In this document: positions 45,418 through 55,217 of the stretch, piece by piece
Layout of the letters: each line of letters starts with the position of its first letter
Position numbering within the stretch: the first letter of the stretch is position 1
Source: JANOBD01 sp031411495
Lineage (GTDB): Bacteria; Planctomycetota; Phycisphaerae; Tepidisphaerales; Tepidisphaeraceae
Length of the DNA stretch: 64,000 bases
NCBI GenBank assembly: GCA_031411495.1
Contig: JANOBD010000180.1
Coordinates: 1 to 64,000 of the forward strand
Reading direction: 5' to 3'
The notes under the pieces: generated by a model
Database searches by the model: none
Told to the model about the DNA's origin: nothing
Seen by the model: only the letters and a program-made list of their open reading frames with translations
Program-made: the position numbers and the translations under genes

Positions 45418-46257
45418 ATGTCAATCAGGAACACATCGATCGGTTCGTCTCTGAGATGCGCTGACCTTCAACGCCGGAAGCAGGGCGGCTTCACACTCGT
45501 CGAACTCCTGGTGGTGATAGGTATCATCGCGCTGCTCATTTCGATACTTCTTCCGGCATTAGGCAAGGTCCGCGGCCAGGCACAGGCGGTGGCATGCGGT
45601 TCCAACCTTCGGCAGATCGGCATCGCGCTGAAGATGTATTCGAACGATAACAACGATGTCCTGATCCCGCTGGATCGTCCGATCAATCCGCGACCATTTC
45701 CGCAAAGCCCGATCACGTTCTGGGTGTGGGACCTTCACAAGTACTTCAAGCTGCCGGAAGTGACGACACAGAACGTAAATCAGATCGCGTACTCGGACGA
45801 CGGCAACAAGCGAGTGTTCAATTGCCCCGCACAAAAAGATGAATGGGTCTTTCACGGAGGCGGTGTGCAGTATGGAATGAACATCTTCAACTGCACACTC
45901 GTGAACTATGGCGACAGGAGCTTCTTACAAAGCTACAAGTGGTCGAAAATGCCTCGAAAGTCGGATCTGATCTACGTTGCCGATTCGATGGACTTTACAG
46001 GTGCACGCCAAGATCCGCGGCTCACTTACACGGCGCTTTTCGTCCAAGGCGGAGAGCCCAGCTATTTCGTCTACTCAAAGGCGTGGGGGTTCGGCTTCGA
46101 TCTCCCGGTCTCGGATCGTCATTCCGGAGGCTCGAACATCCTTTTCTTCGACGGCTCGGTGAGACGACTCCCGATGGATGAGTTCTTCCCCTACGTCACT
46201 GACCCTCCGGGCGTTGCCTTGAGGAAGAATCGCATGTGGGACCACCGCCTGCCTTGA
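45418..46257 (+). CDS. Prepilin-like protein with H-X9-DG motif
   Basis: A 279-aa protein typical of planctomycetes. ATG 45418 has AAAGGAG six bases upstream. The prepilin site G/FTLVELLVVIGIIALLISILLPAL is at residues ~24-47, followed by ACGSNLRQIGIALKMYSNDN. The C-terminus has DRHSGGSNILFFDGS, which is the H-X9-DG motif, then VRRLPMDEF. This large paralogous family uses a type IV pilus-like leader; function is unknown. Between PEP-CTERM genes and TIM-barrel genes it may belong to the same surface apparatus. Confidence 0.88.
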   Translation: MSIRNTSIGSSLRCADLQRRKQGGFTLVELLVVIGIIALLISILLPALGKVRGQAQAVACGSNLRQIGIALKMYSNDNNDVLIPLDRPINPRPFPQSPITFWVWDLHKYFKLPEVTTQNVNQIAYSDDGNKRVFNCPAQKDEWVFHGGGVQYGMNIFNCTLVNYGDRSFLQSYKWSKMPRKSDLIYVADSMDFTGARQDPRLTYTALFVQGGEPSYFVYSKAWGFGFDLPVSDRHSGGSNILFFDGSVRRLPMDEFFPYVTDPPGVALRKNRMWDHRLP

Positions 46258-46308
46258 GCAGTTCTCGGAGCGGACCCCGTCTGTTGAATCCGCCAATCTG
46301 GAGATGAG

Positions 46309-47253
46309 ATGCGCTTCAAGCGAATCGAACCACGGGCAGTTTCTGCCTCGTTGGCGGTGTTGCTCATGACTAACGCAATTCATGCCGAGCCTGATCCACA
46401 ACCGGCCGCCGCCCCGGCTCGGCCGGATACGGTAACGGTCACCGTCGGCGACATCCTCACGCGGGTCGATGGTCCCAAGATGTGGACGCTGAGCGGCATC
46501 GACTTTCAGAAGACGGTGATGACGGTCGAGGACAGCGCCTACGGCACGGTCCTCACTTATCCCGGGGCACAGCATCTCGGAACCGCACACTTCCTCGATG
46601 TGCCGGGCAAACCCGGCGAAGTCGAAAAAGAGAACGTCATCGATCTGAAATTCTTCGTCGACGATAAGCCGGTAACTCAGATCCAACCGAAAATGAACCT
46701 CTCGGGGAAGTCGTTTCGAATGGAACGCAAGTCGACGATTCGAGCGCTGCAACTGGAATCGACCGTCGACCTCCGCGACGGCGTGCTGATCGAAACCGCC
46801 CATCTGCGTACTGCCGAGCCGATTGAGCTGCAGAGTTCCTATCCGCTGATGTATGCATGGACGCCGGCGGCGACGATGTTTCTGTTTGGCGACGACAACG
46901 GGATCCAGAAACGCGGCGCCTTCAGGCCCGACGGCGAGAAGGCGGGCGAAGGCCTGGAGAAAACGTCGCGCTGGATGGCCGTCTATGAGCCGGTAAGCGG
47001 CAAGGGCGGCGTGTGCTACTTGATGAAGCGCCCTGAGAACGCGGACGCCTGGTTCCAATACACGGACTCGCCGGGAATCTATCGCAAATTGCGAATCATG
47101 AGCTTCGTGCAGTCGACGATTCCCGCCGACTTTGACGGAACGTTTCAGTCGGCCATCGGCTTCTTCAAGGCGGCACCAGCGGATTGGGAGACGGCGGCGC
47201 AGAAGCGCGTCGAGGAATTGAAGGCCTACGCGGCCAAGCGGGACGCCAAATGA
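46309..47253 (+). CDS. Exported protein of unknown function, first of a coupled operon
   Basis: A 314-aa protein with a signal peptide (residues 1-25, ending NAIHAEP). The mature part is mostly beta-structure (DILTRVDGPKMWTLSGIDFQ, YGTVLTYPGAQHLGTAHFLD, SSYPLMYAWTPAATMFLFGDD) with a helical end. I do not recognise the family; the layout resembles sugar-binding lids. It overlaps by 4 bases with the TIM-barrel gene, so it is likely made together with it. Confidence 0.65.
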   Translation: MRFKRIEPRAVSASLAVLLMTNAIHAEPDPQPAAAPARPDTVTVTVGDILTRVDGPKMWTLSGIDFQKTVMTVEDSAYGTVLTYPGAQHLGTAHFLDVPGKPGEVEKENVIDLKFFVDDKPVTQIQPKMNLSGKSFRMERKSTIRALQLESTVDLRDGVLIETAHLRTAEPIELQSSYPLMYAWTPAATMFLFGDDNGIQKRGAFRPDGEKAGEGLEKTSRWMAVYEPVSGKGGVCYLMKRPENADAWFQYTDSPGIYRKLRIMSFVQSTIPADFDGTFQSAIGFFKAAPADWETAAQKRVEELKAYAAKRDAK

Positions 47254-49919
47254 GAATCAATTCGTTCATCGCGCTTCTGCTTGGACTGTCCTCGGCAGCC
47301 TGCGCCGCATCGCCGGAATCGCAGGACGTTCGGAACCTGATCCCGAGCTGGGGCGATATCACGCTCGTTCATGGACCGGGTACGGATGCGGCGATGGATA
47401 CCCCGCAGGCGATGGACAACATCGTCAAGTACTGGAAGGGCCGAGGCTTCACCGGTGTGTACCTGCGCTCGGACCTGGACCAGTTCCCGCCGGGCACGGT
47501 GATTCGGCACCAGAGCAAGCTGCAGACCAATGCCGGGCTCGCCGTCATGTGGAAGCTCGTCGACGAGATCATGGCCAAGGCCGACCCTCACGAGTCGATG
47601 CGGGCGGCAGCAGATAAGCATGGCTTCGAGTACTGGTTGAGCGTCCCACACATCTACAGCGAGGGCGCACCCGATACCGTCGGCGTCGAAGGTCCGGGTC
47701 GAATGATCCCGTGGTCGTACATGATGTCGTATCACCGCGACCACCCGGAGTGGATCACGGTCGATCGTGAAGGCAACAAGCAGTGGATGGTCCCCGAGTA
47801 CGGCTACGCCGGCCAGCGCGCCGCCAAGGCCGCCGAGTTCGCGCATATGGCCAGGACCTATCGGCCGACGGGCATCATCGCGTCGATGCGCAGCGAGACC
47901 AGCCAGCTCATTCCGCCGCCGGAGCACGCCGATCAGTTCGGCTTCAACCCGGTGGTGGTCGAGGACATGAAGCGGCTCTACAACGTCGACATCCTGACCG
48001 ACCCGCGGTTTGACTGGAAAAGTCCGGCGTTCAAGTCCGACGACGAAATGCTGGAAAAGTGGCGCGACCTTCGCGGTAGCTACATCACGCAGTTGTATCG
48101 CGAGATCCGTGCCGAGATGCGCAAGGCGAACCCGAAGGTGAAGTTCGCGGTCGGCCTGTCGGGCGACCATGTCGGCCCGCTGATGGGCAATGCCCGGCTT
48201 GAGTGGCGCAAGTGGATCGATGAAGGGCTCGTCGATGTCTTCATCGCGGGAATGATGTTCGAAGCGACGCTCGACATGGACGCCGACAAGAAGGGATATC
48301 TCACCAATACCCGCGCGGGGATCGGCGGCGTCTCAGTCCGCGAACTTCGCGACTACATCAGGAAGAGTAAACACCCCGAGATCAAAGTCATTCAGACCGG
48401 CGCGCCGTCTTACTTCTACCCACCGCCGCCCGAGGGGGCCGACGGCTGGCAGTGTGATGCTTGGTATGACTCGTACAACCTCGCGATCTATCAGCGCTGG
48501 GAGCAATGGAAGAAGGATATTGACGAACTGGGATGCGTTCAGTTCTTCAAGCAGGACTTTGACGGCTTCGCGGTGAAGGATACCGGCGCCGCCGGCGGCC
48601 TGGGAGACGGGCGGCACCATCCCGAACTCCGCGCCAGCCCGGGCGTCTGGTACAAATTCGGCGACGGTACGGATAATCGGCCGATCATTCAGGACGTGGT
48701 CCGCCACGGCGATCGCGGCCATGCCGTTGCCCTTACCGGCAAGGACCTTACCGCCGTCCACTACAGCTCGCCCGACCGAAGCCTGCTGACCGGGCAGATG
48801 GACACGGCGATCGTCAACGGCACGGCGCGCCTCTCGTTCTATGTCTACCGCGGCGCCGAGGCGAACTCGCTCAGCGTCTACTTCAGCGGCAACTCCGCGT
48901 TCGAAAGGGACGTGGCGGTACGCATCGCCCAGACGACGGGGCAGATCTCCTGTGCCAATGGAACCGACTGGAAAGAAACCGAAACGGTCGTCCCGCTGAA
49001 GCAGTGGTATCGCGTCACGATGGACCTGGATCTTGAGTCCAAGACCTATTCCGTTCGCGCCGGCTCGGACGACAGGATCATCGCCAGTGGAATGCCCATC
49101 GCACCGGCGGCGGAGCGTTTCGTCACCCAGCACGGTGTTGAATCGATCAAGCACAAGGTCCCGTCGTATCGCATCTTCAATCAGCTGATGTTCCTTCCCA
49201 CTGAAGGCGCGAAAGAGCCGATCTATCTCGATGACGTGTTGGTCCAGTGGAAGCCGAACCTCCAGTTCAGCAAGCCGGGCAAACGGATGGTCGCGGGTCT
49301 TGATTTCGAAAAGCTCGCGTTCGAGTCGACGAAGCTTGGCGACGGCTGGCGACTCGAGCCCGCAGCCGACGGCAAGGTGCCGTTCTATGTCGAGCGAACG
49401 ACTTCCTTCGGCGAAGGCGTGCACTGCCTGCGTGCCAGCGGTGGCGGTGCGGTCGTTCGCGTTGTCGGCAACCTCTCATCCGCGACTTCCAACGGGATGA
49501 TGACGCTCGACCTGGATCTCTTCATCCGCTCCGACAAGGACTTTCCCTATATCCTTCCCGATCTGACGACACGCTCGCCGCACGATGTCACGATCGGCCT
49601 GCAGTCGGCGAGTGGTGATGCGCCGCTGGCGCAGGTTCGCGCCATCGACGGGAAGTGGCGGATCTGGGACGGCGGCAATTACGTCGACAGCAAGACGATC
49701 GTCCACTACGACGTGTGGAATCACCTCCAACTGGTCGTCGATTCCAAAGCGAACCGATACCGACTGATCGTGCAGCCCGTTGGCGAGATGCCGACCGTGG
49801 TCGCTGAGGGCGCGTGTGGCAACCTGAAGCCGGGCGAACGATTGAAGCTGGTGATCAAGCCGTCGGCGACGCCGGCTCACATCAGCTGCTATGACAACAT
49901 CACTGTGACGAGCAACTAA
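47250..49919 (+). CDS. Exported family-10-like TIM-barrel protein (putative glycosidase)
   Basis: An 889-aa protein with a signal peptide (MRINSFIALLLGLSSAACAA). Residues ~60-440 form a TIM barrel in the style of glycosidase-like families related to GH10-like/DUF4015 proteins: GFTGVYLRSDLD, YHRDHPEWITVDREG, TGIIASMRSET, KWIDEGLVDVFIAGM, VKFAVGLSGDH. The C-terminal ~400 residues contain two laminin-G/concanavalin-like domains (YRVTMDLDLESKTYSVRAGSD and YDVWNHLQLVVDSKANRYRL). The HPEW landmark recurs in the 52990 and 55218 products. Substrate unknown; acidic residues in the barrel could serve catalysis. Confidence 0.68.
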   Translation: MRINSFIALLLGLSSAACAASPESQDVRNLIPSWGDITLVHGPGTDAAMDTPQAMDNIVKYWKGRGFTGVYLRSDLDQFPPGTVIRHQSKLQTNAGLAVMWKLVDEIMAKADPHESMRAAADKHGFEYWLSVPHIYSEGAPDTVGVEGPGRMIPWSYMMSYHRDHPEWITVDREGNKQWMVPEYGYAGQRAAKAAEFAHMARTYRPTGIIASMRSETSQLIPPPEHADQFGFNPVVVEDMKRLYNVDILTDPRFDWKSPAFKSDDEMLEKWRDLRGSYITQLYREIRAEMRKANPKVKFAVGLSGDHVGPLMGNARLEWRKWIDEGLVDVFIAGMMFEATLDMDADKKGYLTNTRAGIGGVSVRELRDYIRKSKHPEIKVIQTGAPSYFYPPPPEGADGWQCDAWYDSYNLAIYQRWEQWKKDIDELGCVQFFKQDFDGFAVKDTGAAGGLGDGRHHPELRASPGVWYKFGDGTDNRPIIQDVVRHGDRGHAVALTGKDLTAVHYSSPDRSLLTGQMDTAIVNGTARLSFYVYRGAEANSLSVYFSGNSAFERDVAVRIAQTTGQISCANGTDWKETETVVPLKQWYRVTMDLDLESKTYSVRAGSDDRIIASGMPIAPAAERFVTQHGVESIKHKVPSYRIFNQLMFLPTEGAKEPIYLDDVLVQWKPNLQFSKPGKRMVAGLDFEKLAFESTKLGDGWRLEPAADGKVPFYVERTTSFGEGVHCLRASGGGAVVRVVGNLSSATSNGMMTLDLDLFIRSDKDFPYILPDLTTRSPHDVTIGLQSASGDAPLAQVRAIDGKWRIWDGGNYVDSKTIVHYDVWNHLQLVVDSKANRYRLIVQPVGEMPTVVAEGACGNLKPGERLKLVIKPSATPAHISCYDNITVTSN

Positions 49920-49928
49920 GAGAATCGA

Positions 49929-50630
49929 ATGAAGACGTACACAGAAGATTTTGAAGACGGTCCGGGAGGCTGGATCAAAGTGGTGGACAACTGGTCGGTG
50001 CCTGCGGCCTTGCCCGTGCGCGATGGCGCGCTTCACTGCTACGGGCCGTGGTGGGTGGACTACAACCACGCTCCACCGGGCGGCGGATACCTTCAACTGC
50101 TCGCCTGCCTGAACACGCGCGGTCCGATCGGCGAAGTGCCGCGCGAAGTGGGCGGCACCAACCGCTTCGTCGCCGACAACTTTCCGACCGACTTCACGAA
50201 CGCGAAGATCCGCGTACGCCTTCGCGGCGAACTCGAACTCGCCGGTGCGAACGTGTGTCTGCTGGTCCAGGGAATACAGGACGGTATCTGCTCGGGCTGG
50301 GTGCTGACGGGCCAGCCGATCTCCCTCGGCAAGGAATACGCCGAGAGCACACTGGCGTTGGTACCGGATGCACGCCAATGGACCGCGCTCGATTCCCGCC
50401 ACGACCGCCGCGAAACCTACGGCACCAAGCCGCTCGCCAAAGTGTTGGCGAACGTCAATGTGAATATCTACTTCGTCATCTTTCCGGTCATGCCCAGGCC
50501 GATGGGGCCGATTGCCGGCGATCCGCATCTCCTCCGTGCCGGCCGTGATTATCCGATCTGGCCGTCCAGCGTGGCGCAGGGCTATGTCGCCATCGACCGG
50601 GTCCGGATTGAGTTTCAGGAGCCAACATGA
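49929..50630 (+). CDS. Beta-sandwich protein of unknown function
   Basis: A 233-aa protein without a signal peptide. It opens with YTEDFEDGPGGWIKVVDNWSV and is rich in aromatic residues (CYGPWWVDYNH), ending with YVAIDRVRIEF; the fold resembles a single laminin-G or carbohydrate-binding jelly roll. It stands 9 bases after the TIM-barrel gene and overlaps the fusion gene by 4 bases. Being leaderless among exported proteins, it may act in the cytoplasm on an imported compound. No family is recognised. Confidence 0.65.
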   Translation: MKTYTEDFEDGPGGWIKVVDNWSVPAALPVRDGALHCYGPWWVDYNHAPPGGGYLQLLACLNTRGPIGEVPREVGGTNRFVADNFPTDFTNAKIRVRLRGELELAGANVCLLVQGIQDGICSGWVLTGQPISLGKEYAESTLALVPDARQWTALDSRHDRRETYGTKPLAKVLANVNVNIYFVIFPVMPRPMGPIAGDPHLLRAGRDYPIWPSSVAQGYVAIDRVRIEFQEPT

Positions 50631-52993
50631 CCTCCGTGACACCAAGTAAAGTCGCTCCCCGGGTCCCGGCCGCTTACGACCCCGCCACGTTTCGCGTGAC
50701 CGAAAACGATCGCGAACTCTTCGCCAGCGAACTTGAGCAGTTCGTTCCGACCGACATCTTCGATGCGCACGCCCACTGGTACGACATGCGGATTTTCGCG
50801 CCGCAGGCATCCGCCGATGAGTTCGCGGTGCCCACCTGGGTGGGTGCCGATCACTACTCGGCAGCGCTGGGCCGCTGGATGGGCAAGAAGGCTCCGCGCG
50901 CCGGACTCTTTTTCCCCATGCCGGCGCGCGGACTGGACGTTGCCCTCGCCAACTCCCAGTTGCTCGACGAAATCAAGCAGCAGGGGAACAGCCGTTGCCT
51001 GCTGATGGTGTCGCCGACCTGCGATCGAGCTGAAGTCGAATCGCAGCTTCGCGATCGTTCGGTGGCCGGGTTTAAGGTCTATCACCTCTTCGCGTCGCGG
51101 GCCGATACGCAGAATGCCACCGCGGAAGAGTACATTCCCGAGTGGGTATGGGAGCTGGCGCATCGAAACGGGCTTTGCATCATGCTCCACATGGTGTTGC
51201 GGCGTTCGTTGGCCGACGCGCGAAACCAGCAGTACATCGGAGAACACTGCCAGCGGTATCCCAATGCACGCCTGATCCTCGCTCACGCCGCACGCGGCTT
51301 CTGCGGAAAACACACCGTCGAGGGCATCTCCGCGATGCGCGGGCTCGGCAATCTCTACTTCGATACGTCGGTCGCCTGCGAAAGCGATGCGATGCAGGCG
51401 ATCCTCGAGACCTTCGGCGTCACCCGGCTGATGTTCGGCAGCGACTTCCCGCTCTCGGAATCGCGCGGACGTGCCGTCAGTCTCGGTGACGGCTATCACT
51501 GGATTTACGAGCGGGATGTCGTCGGGACGCCGCCCGAGCAGGCGACGTTGATCGGGATCGAATCGCTGCTCGCGCTCAAACGGGCGTGCCAGGTTCTTCA
51601 CCTGCGCGACACCGATGTCGAGCGGATCTTCAGCACCAACATCCGAGAACTGCTTGGCATGCACACAGCGCCATCCGGAGAAACGGGCACCGGGCAGACG
51701 TTGTATCGGGAGGCGAAAACGATCATCCCCGGCGGGACGCAACTGGCCAGCAAACGCCCCGAGCAGTACGCCCCCGATCTCTGGCCGGCGTACTTCAGCG
51801 AGGCGCGTGGCTGTGAAGTCGTCGACATGGACGGCCGCCGCTATCTCGATTTCGCCACCAGCGGCATCGGCACGTGCCTGCTCGGTTACGCGAATCCGGT
51901 CGTTACCGCGGCGGTGATGCGGCGCATCGCGTTGGGCTCGATGTCCACGCTCAACAGCCCGGAAGAGATCGAACTCGCCAAACTCCTGCTGGGAATGCAC
52001 CCGTGGGCGAGCAAGATCCGCCTGGCTCGCAGTGGTGGCGAGGCGCTAGCGATCGCCATCCGCATCGCCCGGGCGGCCGCGAAGCGCGATGTCGTCGCCT
52101 TCTGCGGATATCACGGCTGGTCGGATTGGTATCTTGCCGCCAACCTCGCCGACGAGAAGGCATTGGATGGCCACCTCCTGGCCGGCCTGAGCCCGGCCGG
52201 CGTTCCCCGCGCGCTGCACGGCACCACGTTGCCATTCACCTACAACAAGATCGATGAACTCAGGAAGATCGTCAGCGAACACGGAAGCCGTCTGGCCGCG
52301 ATCATTATGGAACCGACGAGGACGGTGTTGCCCGAAGGCTCGTTCCTCAACGATGTCAGGCAACTCAGCACGGACACAGGCGCGGCGTTGATCTTCGACG
52401 AAGTCACCACGGGCTTCCGCCTCCACCGCGGCGGCGTACATCTCAAGCTCGGCGTGATGCCGGACATGGCCGTCTACGCCAAGGCACTGGGCAACGGCCA
52501 TCCGATCGCCGCGATCATCGGCAGCGCGAAGGTGATGGATGCGGCGGAGGAGTCGTTCATCTCGAGCACCAACTGGACGGAAGGCGTCGGGCCAACCGCC
52601 GGTGTCGCCACCTTGCGCGAGATGCAGCGACTCGACGTTCCCGCTCACGTCGGCCGGGTCGGCACCATGGTGCGCGACGGACTCAACGCCATCGCCAAAG
52701 CCGCCAATGTCCCGCTGCAGATCACCGGGTTCCCGGCGCAGACGTACCTGGGATTCAGTCACCCACAGGCGGATGCGGTGATGACGCTCATGGTGCTGCG
52801 CATGCTCGAGAAAGGTTTCCTCACTGGCGGTGCGTTCTATCCGACGATGGCGCACGACGACTATGCGGTCGCGGCATTCCTCGCCGCCGCCGAGCCAGTG
52901 TTCGGGGAGTTGGGTCAGGCGATCAGGAACGACGACGTGCTGACGCGCGTCAAGGGCAAGGTCCGCCACTCGGGCTTCAGGAGGCTGAATTGA
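50627..52993 (+). CDS. Amidohydrolase - class III aminotransferase fusion
   Basis: A 788-aa two-enzyme protein. Residues ~35-350 are an amidohydrolase-2 barrel: DAHAHWYD (His48, His50), MLHMVLRRS, LILAHAARGF and MFGSDFPLSES supply the metal ligands. Residues ~365-788 are a pyridoxal-phosphate aminotransferase like glutamate-1-semialdehyde aminomutase: TLYREAKTIIPGGTQLAS, YHGWSDWY, IIMEPTRTVLP, DEVTTGFR, and the aldimine Lys619 in YAKALGNG. No signal peptide. Coupled by 4-base overlaps on both sides. The fusion suggests that the hydrolase product, or its amino partner, is passed to transamination. The exact substrate is unknown. Confidence 0.85.
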   Translation: MTSVTPSKVAPRVPAAYDPATFRVTENDRELFASELEQFVPTDIFDAHAHWYDMRIFAPQASADEFAVPTWVGADHYSAALGRWMGKKAPRAGLFFPMPARGLDVALANSQLLDEIKQQGNSRCLLMVSPTCDRAEVESQLRDRSVAGFKVYHLFASRADTQNATAEEYIPEWVWELAHRNGLCIMLHMVLRRSLADARNQQYIGEHCQRYPNARLILAHAARGFCGKHTVEGISAMRGLGNLYFDTSVACESDAMQAILETFGVTRLMFGSDFPLSESRGRAVSLGDGYHWIYERDVVGTPPEQATLIGIESLLALKRACQVLHLRDTDVERIFSTNIRELLGMHTAPSGETGTGQTLYREAKTIIPGGTQLASKRPEQYAPDLWPAYFSEARGCEVVDMDGRRYLDFATSGIGTCLLGYANPVVTAAVMRRIALGSMSTLNSPEEIELAKLLLGMHPWASKIRLARSGGEALAIAIRIARAAAKRDVVAFCGYHGWSDWYLAANLADEKALDGHLLAGLSPAGVPRALHGTTLPFTYNKIDELRKIVSEHGSRLAAIIMEPTRTVLPEGSFLNDVRQLSTDTGAALIFDEVTTGFRLHRGGVHLKLGVMPDMAVYAKALGNGHPIAAIIGSAKVMDAAEESFISSTNWTEGVGPTAGVATLREMQRLDVPAHVGRVGTMVRDGLNAIAKAANVPLQITGFPAQTYLGFSHPQADAVMTLMVLRMLEKGFLTGGAFYPTMAHDDYAVAAFLAAAEPVFGELGQAIRNDDVLTRVKGKVRHSGFRRLN

Positions 52994-55158
52994 GTTACCG
53001 ATCCGACACCTTTTCGAAGATTCTCATCCTCATCGCTGGCGTAGTTGCCGTTCACGGCGCGACCGTCTCGGCCGCACCGAATGAAGATGCGCTGCGTCAT
53101 CCGCGCACGGTCTACCTGACCGTGGGCGACTACCAGGACTTGCCCTACACGCCGCTCGATTCGAAGCCGAGCATCGATGCCGCTTTCGACGTCATGCATC
53201 GGCTGTATGACGTGAAGCGGGTCTGGTGGCGCGGCGGCCAGGACGAGGTGTGGGGAAAACAGTTCGTCATCCGCAACCAGAGCCGACGATATGATCGACT
53301 CTGGAACTGGTGGATGGACAATCAGTACCGCGTCGTCAACACCAATGCGATCGCCGTGAAGGCCGGCCACGATCGCGGCATGGAAGTGTGGATGGCGTAT
53401 GGCCTGTTCGATAACGGATCTCCGGCCGACGTCGGCTTTGGCGGGCTTCCCTATGCCGCCGAGGACAAGATCCGCATCGAGCATCCCGAGTGGGCTCCGA
53501 TCAACCGATACGGTACCTGGAAGCAGGGCGGCCCGATCGAGTTCGCCTACCCCGAAGCGCGCAAGGCGATGGTCGACTATCTCACGAAGTACCTCGTCGA
53601 AGGCAAATACGACGGCATCGCCTTCCTTACCTATGTCGAGAACTACAGCATGCGCTACGAAGACGAGTTCGGCTTCAGCCCGCCGATCGTCGACGAGTTC
53701 AAGAAACGCTACGGTGTCGACATCCGCACCGAGAAGTTCGATCGAGAGGCATGGTCGAGGCTGCGCGGCGAGTACCTCACCGCGTTCATGCGCGAGCTTC
53801 ACGCATCGCTCAAGTCACACAACATCAAGATCGCCATCTCGCCCGACGGCAAGCAGCCAAACCTGCCTTGTCTGTGGAATGTGGAAGGCGGCGTACGGAC
53901 GGTGGGCCGGCTCTGGCTTGACCTCGAGACATGGGTCAAGGAGGGGATCGTCGACGAGCTCAGCCCGTATTATCCAAACACCTCGGAGTCGCTCGACAAA
54001 CTCAAGGCGCTGTGCCAGGGAACAGCGGTCACGCTCTCGGCCTGGGGCCACACCGGCGATGACCGGATGCCCGAAGGTTGTGGCCGGATCATGACCGTTG
54101 GCAATGAACTGGAGAGCGGCTTCGACTGGGCACATCATATCGACTTCCCGGATGAGATCGTCCCGCCTCAACCGGCAGAAGCTTTGAAGAGTGATGATGT
54201 CGATGCGCGGCGCCGGATCGTCACGGCGATCGGCAAAGGTAAGCAGAAGGCGAACGTCGCCGACGTGGTAGCGCTGCTCGGCGATCCGGATGTATATGTT
54301 CGACGCGGCGCACTGCGTGCGCTGGCGTTGCTCAAGGACGCGTCGGCAGCGCCCGCGATCGAAAAGGCGCTGCGGGATCCGGAGAACGGCGTGCGATGGC
54401 TCGCCGCGATGACGCTGTCCGAGGTCAACCCCCCGGGGGCGCTCAAAGCCATTTACGAGGCGGCCGCCCGCGACGAGAGCACCTATCAGTACAACCTGGT
54501 GATACTGCCCGAGCTGCTGCGTGCAAGGAAGACGGCGGGAACCCTAACCGCCGCGGATGAGGCGATGGTCGTCGCTGCCACCGCCTCGCCGGTGGACAAG
54601 GTGCGCGAGTCGGCGTGGTACGCAATGAAATCGCTGGCGCTGAACAGCGCCGATGTCGAGCAAGCCGCGCTGCGCACGCTGAAGGTCGATGGCAACGCCT
54701 ACTGTCGCGAACTGGCACTGATGTCGATGCAGAACCTGGCTCTCAAACCGGAACTGCTCGACGCGACCATTGCTGCGATCAAGAGCGATAAGGATGAAGT
54801 CGTCCAGAATCGCGCCTGCTTGACACTGAGCGCACTCGCACGCGCGGGCGGTGACGAAAACAGGTCGCGCGCGATCGATGTTCTGGTCGAACATTTCCGA
54901 ACATTCGCGACCGGATGTCGGCGAATCGACAAGGATTGGGGATGGCGCGAAACCGGAAATGCCCTGCGCGCTTTGGGTAAACCAGGCGAGTCAGCCCTCT
55001 TGGGATTGATGGCCGACCTTAACGATAAACAGCTCGCCGACCTGGCGTGGCGGGTACTTTATTTGAGGCAAGAAGACAGATTCTGCTTCGTGACCGAAGA
55101 GGAAGATCGGGTTGCTCATTCGAAGCATCCGTTCCTGCGGTTTGCATCGGGTAACTGA
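52990..55158 (+). CDS. TIM-barrel plus HEAT-repeat secreted protein
   Basis: A 722-aa protein. The start is TTG 52990, decided by AGGAGG at 52979-52984 and by the 4-base overlap with the fusion gene. A signal peptide follows (ILILIAGVVAVHGATVSA). Residues ~40-390 form a family-10-like barrel (HPEWAPINRYGTWKQGGPIEFAYPEAR, YDGIAFLTYVENYS, RLRGEYLTAFMRELHASL). Residues ~400-640 are HEAT-like helical repeats (DVVALLGDPDVYVRRGALRAL, then AAPAIEKALRDPENGVRWLAAMT). It has no PEP-CTERM tail. It closely parallels the N-terminal two thirds of the next gene and is probably its duplicate. Confidence 0.75.
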   Translation: MSYRSDTFSKILILIAGVVAVHGATVSAAPNEDALRHPRTVYLTVGDYQDLPYTPLDSKPSIDAAFDVMHRLYDVKRVWWRGGQDEVWGKQFVIRNQSRRYDRLWNWWMDNQYRVVNTNAIAVKAGHDRGMEVWMAYGLFDNGSPADVGFGGLPYAAEDKIRIEHPEWAPINRYGTWKQGGPIEFAYPEARKAMVDYLTKYLVEGKYDGIAFLTYVENYSMRYEDEFGFSPPIVDEFKKRYGVDIRTEKFDREAWSRLRGEYLTAFMRELHASLKSHNIKIAISPDGKQPNLPCLWNVEGGVRTVGRLWLDLETWVKEGIVDELSPYYPNTSESLDKLKALCQGTAVTLSAWGHTGDDRMPEGCGRIMTVGNELESGFDWAHHIDFPDEIVPPQPAEALKSDDVDARRRIVTAIGKGKQKANVADVVALLGDPDVYVRRGALRALALLKDASAAPAIEKALRDPENGVRWLAAMTLSEVNPPGALKAIYEAAARDESTYQYNLVILPELLRARKTAGTLTAADEAMVVAATASPVDKVRESAWYAMKSLALNSADVEQAALRTLKVDGNAYCRELALMSMQNLALKPELLDATIAAIKSDKDEVVQNRACLTLSALARAGGDENRSRAIDVLVEHFRTFATGCRRIDKDWGWRETGNALRALGKPGESALLGLMADLNDKQLADLAWRVLYLRQEDRFCFVTEEEDRVAHSKHPFLRFASGN

Positions 55159-55217
55159 CTGTAAGTGTTCAGTGATCCGAGCGATGTGACTGGATGTAAC
55201 AACTGGAGAAATGCATC

